From Streptococcus plurextorum DSM 22810 (GTDB lineage: Bacteria > Bacillota > Bacilli > Lactobacillales > Streptococcaceae), in the NCBI RefSeq assembly GCF_000423745.1, contig NZ_AUIO01000009.1, forward strand, positions 1 to 64,000: DNA of 64,000 bases, read 5' to 3'. The position numbers were made by a program, and so were the translations under genes. The notes beneath the pieces are model-generated. The model was not told the origin of the DNA. It saw nothing but the letters and a program-made list of their open reading frames with translations, and ran no database searches. This document shows, in pieces, positions 36,114 to 43,096 of the stretch (position 1 is the stretch's first letter; the number at the start of each line of letters is the position of its first letter).

Positions 36114-36142
36114 TTGACAGCGCTTTCTTTGGGAGGTATACT
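36114..36142 (+). promoter_or_regulatory. Promoter of the lyase-transporter genes with overlapping cre-like site
   Basis: TTGACA (36114-36119), 17-bp spacer, TATACT (36137-36142). The 14-mer TGACAGCGCTTTCT at 36115-36128 matches the cre consensus at 12 of 14 positions and covers the -35, the same arrangement as at the lsr promoter. Confidence 0.75.
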
Positions 36143-36152
36143 CATTTCGTAA

Positions 36153-36164
36153 ACAAACGTTTGT
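36153..36164. promoter_or_regulatory. LacI-type operator downstream of the lyase promoter
   Basis: ACAAACGTTTGT, a perfect 12-bp CG-centred palindrome just past the predicted transcription start, about 30 bp before the lyase ATG. This is the classical position for a LacI-family repressor. Confidence 0.7.
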
Positions 36165-36194
36165 ATAAAATATTAATCTAAAGGAGTCTGTTTT

Positions 36195-37169
36195 ATGGCT
36201 AAAGCAAAAAATTTTAAAACCATCTTTCCTGCTGTATCTGTTCCACTAAACGATGATTATAGCATAAATGAACCCGAATTCCGTGCCTATCTTCGGTGGA
36301 TAAAGACATTTTATGGCAAAGGAATGGACGGCCTAGTCTGTAACGGTCACACAGGGGAAATCACTGGTCTAACGCGCGCAGAACGCAAACGCGTCGTTGA
36401 GATTTGTGCCGAAGAGTGTGGGGATGTGATGACTATCGTGTCTGGTGTCAATTGCGAAAATACCACCGAATCCATCGAAATGGCTAAAGAAGCTAAAGAA
36501 GCTGGAGCTGATGCTATCCTTCTGATGCCACCTCACATGTGGCTACGCTTTGGCATGCACGCTGATGCCCCATTTGAATATGTCAAAGATGTTGCCGAAG
36601 GGGCTGATATCGATATTGTCATTCACCTCTATCCTGCAACAAGTAAAGCATTTTATCCTGTTGAAACCCTCATCAAAATGTGTAAAGAAATCGATCACGT
36701 CAAATCTATCAAGATGGGGACTCGTATTACTTCTATCTACGAACACGATGTGCGCCTATTGCGCCAGGAATGCCCTGATATTTCGCTCATCACTTGCCAT
36801 GATGAAACACTCTGTGTTAGCTGGTTCCCTGGCATGGATGGCGCCTTAATTGGATTTGCAGGATGTGTCCCTGAAATCATTTGCCCTGCTCGCGAAGTAT
36901 TCGCTAATCCTGAACAACACACCTTAAAGGAAGCTCAAGACTGGTCTGACCGTATCTACCATATCTCTCAAGCAATCTACGGTGGCGGACAACCTTCCGG
37001 AGAAGCGCATGCTCGCTTGAAGGAAGCTCTTGTTCAACGTGGTATTTTCAGCTCTGGTCTCATGAGAAAACCAGTTTTACCTTTAAATCAAGAGGAAAAA
37101 GATTGGATAAAACTTGGTCTTGAAAGAAGCAACCTTCCTGAAGTAGACATGTCTCAGTTTGCTCAATAA
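36195..37169 (+). CDS. Dihydrodipicolinate synthase/N-acetylneuraminate lyase family protein
   Basis: A 324-residue class I aldolase of the DapA/NanA superfamily. Seen: FPAVSVPLNDDYSINEPEFRA, the carboxylate loop altered to CNGHTGEITGLTRAER (GTTGE in DapA; His replaces the Thr), LLMPPHMWLRFG, the tyrosine in VIHLYPATS (about residue 145) and the Schiff-base lysine in HVKSIKMGTRI (about 172). It is not the biosynthetic DapA: it is inducible by context, longer by ~30 residues, and paired with a transporter. A retro-aldol or dehydratase role on a sugar acid or hydroxy-oxo acid is likely; the substrate is unknown. The transporter gene starts 23 bp later. Confidence 0.88.
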   Translation: MAKAKNFKTIFPAVSVPLNDDYSINEPEFRAYLRWIKTFYGKGMDGLVCNGHTGEITGLTRAERKRVVEICAEECGDVMTIVSGVNCENTTESIEMAKEAKEAGADAILLMPPHMWLRFGMHADAPFEYVKDVAEGADIDIVIHLYPATSKAFYPVETLIKMCKEIDHVKSIKMGTRITSIYEHDVRLLRQECPDISLITCHDETLCVSWFPGMDGALIGFAGCVPEIICPAREVFANPEQHTLKEAQDWSDRIYHISQAIYGGGQPSGEAHARLKEALVQRGIFSSGLMRKPVLPLNQEEKDWIKLGLERSNLPEVDMSQFAQ

Positions 37170-37192
37170 AGTCTAAAATATGAGGTAATCTT

Positions 37193-38374
37193 ATGCCTAA
37201 AGACACACAACTGGACCACAATTCAGTCAAGAAACTAACTTTCCGTGAAATTTTAAAACGCATCGGCCCAGGACTAATCTTAACAGGTGTGGTCATCGGT
37301 CCAGGAAATATTACCACCTCTGCTATGTTAGGCGCTAACTACGGATATCAACTTCTTTGGCTAGTTATTCCTATCATTTTCATGGGGACCACTTTTATGC
37401 TGACCTCCTACCGTATTTCGATGCTCACCGGTCGGCCAATTCTCCATGCTATTCGGTACTATTATGGTTCTGTAGTAGCAGCCTTCGTTGGTATAGCTCT
37501 CTTTCTTTCCTGCCTCTTTTTTACACTGGGAAATATTACCGGTACCGGAGCCGGAATGAGCTTAATTTTCGGCATTGATTGGAAATTAGGGGCACTTATC
37601 ATGTTGGCGATTCTTCTGTATTGCTACTTCAGTAAGGGCGTTTACTCAAAAGTCGAAAAAGGAATTCTTATTTGCATTCTAGGTATGATCCTTGCTTTCT
37701 ACGCTACTTTAGTCGCATCAGGTGGCCCTAACTTAGGTGAAATGACTAAGGGATTCGTCACATGGAAACTACCTACTGGTAGCTTAACCACTGCTCTAGC
37801 CTATATCTCCACCAACGCAGCTGTTACAGCTGGTATCTATGGCACCTATCTGGGCTGTGAAAAAAAATGGAAAAAAGAAGATTTATTTAATGGTGCCATG
37901 TTTTGGGATGCAATCGCTCATGTCGTAACAGTTGTTCTCATTTCGGGAGCAATTATTCTCGTCGGCGCTATCGTACTCCACCCTCAACATATCGCCATTA
38001 AAGCACCTGCCCAATTAGCTGATTTATTAGTGCCATTTTTAGGACAAACCGCTAAATATGTTATGGGAATCGCTCTGTTGGGCGCGGGATTTTCTTCCTT
38101 ATTAGGGAATACTCAACGTGGTATGGTACTATTAAACGCTGGATTAAACAAAGATGTTTCTTTGGAATCAAAATTAATCCGTTGGGGATGTTTAGCTTGT
38201 TTAGCATTTGCCTGTATTATCTGTTTCACCTATAACGGTTCTCCAACACAATTAATTTTTTTAGCTAATGTTGCCACTGCTATCGCAACTCCTACAGCCG
38301 GCCTATTTGTCACCTTGATGATTTGGCGTAAGGACTGCACCAAGATGTCAAAGCCCCTTTGCTACTGCAAATAG
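37193..38374 (+). CDS. Nramp-fold transporter lacking the metal motif; C-terminal frameshift
   Basis: A 393-residue protein with about 10-11 membrane helices and Nramp (APC-fold) similarity: ILKRIGPGLILTGVVIGPGN at the start of TM1 and NITGTGAGMSLIFG later. In metal-transporting Nramps TM1 has DPGN and TM6 has MPHN; here TM1 reads GPGN and TM6 TNAAVTAG, so the Asp, Met and His used for Mn2+/Fe2+ are gone and an organic substrate is more plausible. At 38350-38357 the frame shifts: reading on in the -1 frame gives a further hydrophobic helix (LLLQIAMTISYCFVLVMTF) ending at TAA 38445, while the present frame ends early in a polar tail. Either a recent mutation or an assembly error. Confidence 0.82.
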   Translation: MPKDTQLDHNSVKKLTFREILKRIGPGLILTGVVIGPGNITTSAMLGANYGYQLLWLVIPIIFMGTTFMLTSYRISMLTGRPILHAIRYYYGSVVAAFVGIALFLSCLFFTLGNITGTGAGMSLIFGIDWKLGALIMLAILLYCYFSKGVYSKVEKGILICILGMILAFYATLVASGGPNLGEMTKGFVTWKLPTGSLTTALAYISTNAAVTAGIYGTYLGCEKKWKKEDLFNGAMFWDAIAHVVTVVLISGAIILVGAIVLHPQHIAIKAPAQLADLLVPFLGQTAKYVMGIALLGAGFSSLLGNTQRGMVLLNAGLNKDVSLESKLIRWGCLACLAFACIICFTYNGSPTQLIFLANVATAIATPTAGLFVTLMIWRKDCTKMSKPLCYCK

Positions 38375-38451
38375 CCATGACTATTAGCTATTGCTTTGTT
38401 CTTGTTATGACTTTTTCAGCTTTATCAAAGCTCTTCGGTCAATAATAATCC

Positions 38452-38479
38452 AAAAATCCTCCCATTAAGGAGGATTTTT
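38452..38479. terminator. Bidirectional terminator between the transporter and gtfA
   Basis: An 11-bp stem (AAAAATCCTCC / GGAGGATTTTT) with a 6-nt loop, flanked by A and T runs, between convergent genes. It lies just after the frameshifted TAA at 38445, which supports that as the original end of the transporter gene. Confidence 0.85.
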
Positions 38480-38489
38480 CTTGTCAGCC

Positions 38490-39935
38490 TTAGTCAAAAG
38501 AGACAACTTGCCCATTTTCTGTCACTGAATAGGTTAGACCTGCTAGGTCTAAGTGTGCTTCTGCGATGACGCTACGGTCAGCATTATAACGGCGGATAAT
38601 AATGGTTGTGTCACTCGGTGTGTCAACCTCGATACCACCATCAAGATCAAAAGCTGCGCTCTTATTACGATAAGTGAAGAGATTGAGAAGTGCCTTAACG
38701 ACTGGACGTTCCACTTCTTGGGCAATTTCCTCCTCCGTGTAATAATGACGGTTAATATTGCGCCCTTCTTTGGTATTTTCAAGTAATTCCAAATCATTCT
38801 TGCCAGCCAAGAAACCAACGTAGTAAACCTGCGGGATACCTGGTGCAAAAGCTTGAATCAGACGCGCCAAGAAATACTTCTTGTCGTTATCACCAAGAGC
38901 CGAATAATAAGTAGAGTTTATCTGGTAAATATCTAAATTGTTGTATTCTGCAGATGAATATTTACGTTTAACATTAGCCCCCACTTTATAGAGCTCATTT
39001 GATGCAAAATCAATCTCCTCATCAGTCAGGATATCTTTCACATCAACAACACCAATGCCATCATGTGTATCAAGTGTCGTGAACTGCTTCATCGGACTCA
39101 TCGTCAACCATTTGGCCAATTGATTGGTATGGGTCGAGTAAAGCGCATGAAGGGTTACCATCGGAAGGGCAAAATCATAGACGTAGTAATCATGTTCGGC
39201 AATCTTAAACTGGATGGTGTAATGCTCATGAATTTCTGGCAAAAGCTCCGCTCCGTATTCCGCAGCCATATCACGTACCTTGTCAAGCAAATCCCAAATT
39301 TCTGGCTCTACAAAGAAATCATTGGTGTCTAACTTCTTGATCGCATAAGCAAAAGCATCTAAACGAATAAGATCACAACCATTTGATGCCAAGTGCTCAA
39401 TAGTGCGACGAATAAAGTTCATTGTGACTTCTTTCGTCACATCAAGGTCAATTTGCTCTTCACCAAAAGTATTCCAAAGGTGTTCTGTAGTCCCATCTGC
39501 AAATGTAATCTCTTGCTTAGGGGCACGATCTTTGCGCTTATAAATCAAATCCACATCAGCTTGGGTTGGTCGATTTTCAGGCCAAAATTTATCCCAATTC
39601 AAGAACAAGTCCTTGTACTCACTGGCTTCATGCTTTTCTTGATAATCTTTATAGTACTTAGACTGACGAGAAATATGGTTAATCATAAAATCAAACATGA
39701 GGTAGTATTTTTCACCCAATCGTTTGATATCGTCCCAATCTCCAAACGCAGGATCAACATCTTCATAATCCACTGGGGCAAAGCCTCGATCGCCAGTTGA
39801 CGGGAAAAATGGCAGAAGGTGTACACCGCCTACAGCCTCACCAAAATAGCGTTCTAAAATCAGGTCAAGCTCTTTTAAGTTTTTACCCATACTATCTGAG
39901 TAAGTAATTAACATGGTTTTATTTTGAATGCCCAT
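38490..39935 (-). CDS. gtfA: Sucrose phosphorylase
   Basis: A 481-residue GH13 subfamily 18 enzyme that splits sucrose with phosphate into glucose-1-phosphate and fructose inside the cell, saving ATP. Seen: [17 protein letters not shown], the nucleophile Asp in [10 protein letters not shown] (about 194), the acid/base Glu in [14 protein letters not shown] (about 234) and [14 protein letters not shown] (about 288). It is almost collinear with the streptococcal GtfA of the msm locus. It is the last gene of aga-msmE-msmF-msmG-gtfA. Confidence 0.97.
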   Translation of the reverse strand: MGIQNKTMLITYSDSMGKNLKELDLILERYFGEAVGGVHLLPFFPSTGDRGFAPVDYEDVDPAFGDWDDIKRLGEKYYLMFDFMINHISRQSKYYKDYQEKHEASEYKDLFLNWDKFWPENRPTQADVDLIYKRKDRAPKQEITFADGTTEHLWNTFGEEQIDLDVTKEVTMNFIRRTIEHLASNGCDLIRLDAFAYAIKKLDTNDFFVEPEIWDLLDKVRDMAAEYGAELLPEIHEHYTIQFKIAEHDYYVYDFALPMVTLHALYSTHTNQLAKWLTMSPMKQFTTLDTHDGIGVVDVKDILTDEEIDFASNELYKVGANVKRKYSSAEYNNLDIYQINSTYYSALGDNDKKYFLARLIQAFAPGIPQVYYVGFLAGKNDLELLENTKEGRNINRHYYTEEEIAQEVERPVVKALLNLFTYRNKSAAFDLDGGIEVDTPSDTTIIIRRYNADRSVIAEAHLDLAGLTYSVTENGQVVSFD

Positions 39936-39965
39936 TGTAAGTCCTCTATGTCTTTTATTGATAGC

Positions 39966-40793
39966 TTATTTAACCGCTCCACTTGTCATACCAGAAATGA
40001 TATTTTTCTGGAAGATTAAGTAGACGATTAGTATCGGGATGATACCGACAACGTAGGAAGCAAAGCTTGGTCCGTAGTCACTAAAATACATGCCTTGGTA
40101 GTTATATTGGAAAAGAGGCATTGTCCACATGCTTTGATCTCGATTCAAGACTAACAGAGGCAAAAGGAAGTCATTCCACACCCAGAGAGCATTGATGATT
40201 AAGACGGTTGCATGCATAGGTTTCATCAACGGGAAGATGATTTTCCAATACATGGTAAATTTTCCAGCCCCATCAATTTCTGCAGCCTCATCCATGCCAC
40301 GCGGCACAATCGTTTTGATATAACCAACATAGAGAAAGAGTGTCTGAGGCACAGCATAGGCAAGGTATAAGATAATCAACCCTACTGTATTGCTTAGGCC
40401 CAAATTAGACATCAGCTTAGTCATTGGAATCATGATAACTTGGAAGGGCACAAAAATCCCCAAAATCAATAAGATATACATGATCGCAAAAGATTTCCGA
40501 CTGTCCATATGGCGTGCAATAGCAAAGGCAGCCATAGGGATGGCAGCAATGATTAAGGCGACGCTGACCACCGTGATAAGCGCCGAATTGGTAAAGTACT
40601 GAACGACACCATCTTCAAAGAGACGCGTGTAATTGTCTAGGGTGAATTCTTCTGGTAAACCGAAGAAATTTCCTGTGATTTCACGAGTCGGCTTAAAGGA
40701 GCTGATGATGGTCATCACTAAAGGAACCAACATCAAAAGAATGCCTGAAAAGAGAATGAGGTAAACCCACCAGTTTCGTTGTTTATGTTGCAT
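39966..40793 (-). CDS. msmG: Multiple-sugar ABC transporter permease MsmG
   Basis: A 275-residue inner-membrane permease (MalG/BPD_transp_1 type) with six helices and the EAA loop DEAAEIDGAGKFTMYWKIIF near residue 190. It pairs with MsmF for melibiose, raffinose and isomaltosaccharide uptake. Start ATG 40793 follows GTGAGGTG at a normal distance; the 33 extra codons open upstream overlap the end of msmF and are not similar to the family. The gap to msmF is 10 bp, to gtfA 30 bp. Confidence 0.95.
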   Translation of the reverse strand: MQHKQRNWWVYLILFSGILLMLVPLVMTIISSFKPTREITGNFFGLPEEFTLDNYTRLFEDGVVQYFTNSALITVVSVALIIAAIPMAAFAIARHMDSRKSFAIMYILLILGIFVPFQVIMIPMTKLMSNLGLSNTVGLIILYLAYAVPQTLFLYVGYIKTIVPRGMDEAAEIDGAGKFTMYWKIIFPLMKPMHATVLIINALWVWNDFLLPLLVLNRDQSMWTMPLFQYNYQGMYFSDYGPSFASYVVGIIPILIVYLIFQKNIISGMTSGAVK

Positions 40794-40803
40794 CTTAATC
40801 ACC

Positions 40804-41679
40804 TCACACTTCAAATTTTCGAGAGACAGAAATCTGGATAATCGACATGATAGCGATAATGACAAACAAGATAACTGCCAAAGCGTTAGCATAAGAGAAC
40901 TTGTTGTCTGTAAAGGCGTAGTTATACACGAGAAGTCCTAGGGATTCTGTTTTCCCATCTGGACCACCGCTGGTCAGTGAGAAAATCAAATCAAATGCTG
41001 TCAATCCTGATTTTAAAGCCATGATAAAGACCATTGAAATTGATGGCAATAAGTAAGGCAACTCAATATTAAAGAATCTTTGACTCTTATTTGCCCCATC
41101 AATTTCTGCAGCTTCCACAATTTCAGACGGAATACTCTGAAGTCCCGCAAGGAAAATGATAATCGGCATAGCCAACCCTTGCCAGAGAGCTACAAAAATA
41201 ACAGCTGGAATAACAGTCTTTTCTTGCACCAAGAGGTTTTCCTTTAGCCATTCAATACCAAGCACTTCACCAATTTGTGGCAATCCATAGTTGAAAATCT
41301 GCGTAAAAATCAATCCTAAAGTGACTGTTGATAGCACTGCTGGGAAGAAATACCAGGTCCTAAAGAAACCCAGTGCTTTGATTTTACGATTAAGAAGATT
41401 GGCCATAAAAATGCCGATCACAATTTCCCCGACCACTAAGCCGATAGTGAATAGAATCGTAAAGAAAATACTGGTATAAAAATGCTTGTCCTGCAAAACA
41501 TCAACGTAATTTTGAAGACCAATGATACGGTAGCTAGAGGTTAAGCCATTCCAGTCAGTCAAACTGTAAAATATCCCGTTAAATAATGGGTAAAAGAAGA
41601 AGACCAACTGTAACACTAGCGGTACAAGAACAAAGATATAAGGCCAATATTTGGCAATAAAACCTTTATTTTTTGACAT
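40804..41679 (-). CDS. msmF: Multiple-sugar ABC transporter permease MsmF
   Basis: A 291-residue permease of the MalF type with six main helices; the EAA loop IVEAAEIDGANKSQRFFNIE lies near residue 190. It starts after a 165-bp gap that holds a terminator/attenuator and an internal promoter with a CodY-like box, so msmF-msmG-gtfA can be regulated apart from aga-msmE. Confidence 0.95.
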   Translation of the reverse strand: MSKNKGFIAKYWPYIFVLVPLVLQLVFFFYPLFNGIFYSLTDWNGLTSSYRIIGLQNYVDVLQDKHFYTSIFFTILFTIGLVVGEIVIGIFMANLLNRKIKALGFFRTWYFFPAVLSTVTLGLIFTQIFNYGLPQIGEVLGIEWLKENLLVQEKTVIPAVIFVALWQGLAMPIIIFLAGLQSIPSEIVEAAEIDGANKSQRFFNIELPYLLPSISMVFIMALKSGLTAFDLIFSLTSGGPDGKTESLGLLVYNYAFTDNKFSYANALAVILFVIIAIMSIIQISVSRKFEV

Positions 41680-41709
41680 AAAAGACTCCTTTAATGCGTT
41701 ATTAATTTC

Positions 41710-41731
41710 ATTATATCATTTTCTGAAAATT
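41710..41731 (-). promoter_or_regulatory. Internal promoter -10 before msmF with CodY-like box
   Basis: Minus-strand TATAAT at 41715-41710; the adjoining plus-strand 15-mer 41717-41731, CATTTTCTGAAAATT, matches the CodY consensus at 14 of 15. A bound repressor would sit between the -35 and -10. Confidence 0.55.
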
Positions 41732-41788
41732 CCATGAAATCAATAATGATTTCTACCGCCTCTGATAACCAAGAGACGATCCTAGCTA

Positions 41789-41838
41789 AGAAATAAAAGA
41801 CTAGAGCAACCAGTAACGCTGTATGCCCTAGTCTCTTT
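41789..41838 (-). terminator. Terminator/attenuator between msmE and msmF
   Basis: Stem AGACTAG (extended by GGCA/TTGC with mismatch) / CTAGTCT, with a long loop, followed on the minus strand by TTTTATTTC. Partial termination here would give more MsmE than permease, as is usual for binding-protein genes. Confidence 0.7.
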
Positions 41839-41844
41839 TCTTAT

Positions 41845-43086
41845 CTATTTTTTCATTGGGTCAAAGAAGGCATTCAAATCAGTTGCCAATTCTTTTGCAT
41901 CTGGATTTTTAACCGTTTCAACTGTGATGTTCCAGAACTCGTCTTCTGATTCCCATTCAGATTGCAACCATACAACGTGTTGAGGGGTGAAGGCAAATTG
42001 AGTTACCCCTTCAATTTCAGTAAATTTACCTTCTGTATCCACACCGTTAACAGATGTTGGAGAACCGTCTACATCATAATATTTTTGGAATACTTTTGGA
42101 CTAGAGAGGTAAGCCAAGAATTTTTTAGCCTCTTCTGGGTGTTTTGTGCTTTTCGCAATTGAAAGAGCCATATCTGCTGCACCGATGGTGTACTCTTTAC
42201 CTGCTTCATCACTTGGGAAGGCAAACATGCCGTACTCGAAGTCTGGTTTTTGCTGGTTAATCACTGCAGCTGCCCAAGTTCCTTGAGGCATCATCAACGC
42301 ATCTCCAGAGGCAAATGCTGCAACTGCGTCAGCATATTTAGCGCCCGCAAATCCTTTTTGACCATTGTCTGTCAATAAGCTCAAACGCGCAGTGACGTCT
42401 TCAGTTGTCTTAGCAGAACCATCGATAGCACCTTTTCCACTACGAATAAGAAGATCTTCTGCGCCATCAAAGCCACCAGCTACTGTTACCCATGCCAACT
42501 GGTGGTAACCATTCAATGACCATGAATCATTAAGAGAAAGGGCAAATGGTGCAGCTGAGTCTTTTTCTTTGATGGTCTTCACAAGTGCTTCAAATTCTGC
42601 ATAAGTTGTTGGCACCTTCAAACCAAGCTCTTCAAATTTTGTTTTGTTATAGTAAATACCGTAAGCATTGGCATTGAGCGGTAGCGAGTACAGTTTACCA
42701 TCTACGGCATAAGTCTCCGCAGCGCCGTCCTTCAAGTTTGATAGCCCAGCATCTGCATCAATTTCAAGGAAACGTCCATCTGCTGCATAACCTTTGAAAT
42801 CCGCATTTTGTGGATAGATGTTAATAATATCTGGTGCTTCATTGTTTGCCATACGTGTTTTGAGAACGGTTCCTGAATCTGGTACACTGACAAAATCAAT
42901 ATCAATATTTGGATTCTCTTTTTCAAAATCAGCAACAATTTCTTTCAAAGTTGCTTGCATTTCAGGTTTTTGAGAAAAGAACTCCAATTTCACGGCATCA
43001 CTACTTTGACCACCATTGCCACAAGCAACTAGGAAAGAAGCAAAGCTACATACCGCTGCACATTTTAAAACTGTTTTGAATTTCAT
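41845..43086 (-). CDS. msmE: Multiple-sugar-binding lipoprotein MsmE
   Basis: A 413-residue family 1 sugar-binding protein: signal peptide MKFKTVLKCAAVCSFASFLV with lipobox LVACG (Cys at 22), then a mature domain with LEFFSQKPEMQATLKEIV, IINIYPQNADFKGYAADGRF and LPLNANAYGIYYNK. It is anchored outside the membrane and delivers raffinose-type sugars to MsmFG. ATG 43086 has AGGAG 8 nt upstream; the open frame before it has no family similarity and covers the end of aga. It is 10 bp after aga. Confidence 0.95.
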   Translation of the reverse strand: MKFKTVLKCAAVCSFASFLVACGNGGQSSDAVKLEFFSQKPEMQATLKEIVADFEKENPNIDIDFVSVPDSGTVLKTRMANNEAPDIINIYPQNADFKGYAADGRFLEIDADAGLSNLKDGAAETYAVDGKLYSLPLNANAYGIYYNKTKFEELGLKVPTTYAEFEALVKTIKEKDSAAPFALSLNDSWSLNGYHQLAWVTVAGGFDGAEDLLIRSGKGAIDGSAKTTEDVTARLSLLTDNGQKGFAGAKYADAVAAFASGDALMMPQGTWAAAVINQQKPDFEYGMFAFPSDEAGKEYTIGAADMALSIAKSTKHPEEAKKFLAYLSSPKVFQKYYDVDGSPTSVNGVDTEGKFTEIEGVTQFAFTPQHVVWLQSEWESEDEFWNITVETVKNPDAKELATDLNAFFDPMKK

Positions 43087-43096
43087 AAGTAATCTC

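Noticed and set aside
36195..37169. Calling the lyase dapA of lysine synthesis
   Set aside because: It is controlled by a LacI repressor and cre-like site, pairs with a transporter and has an altered carboxylate loop; no lysine genes are near.
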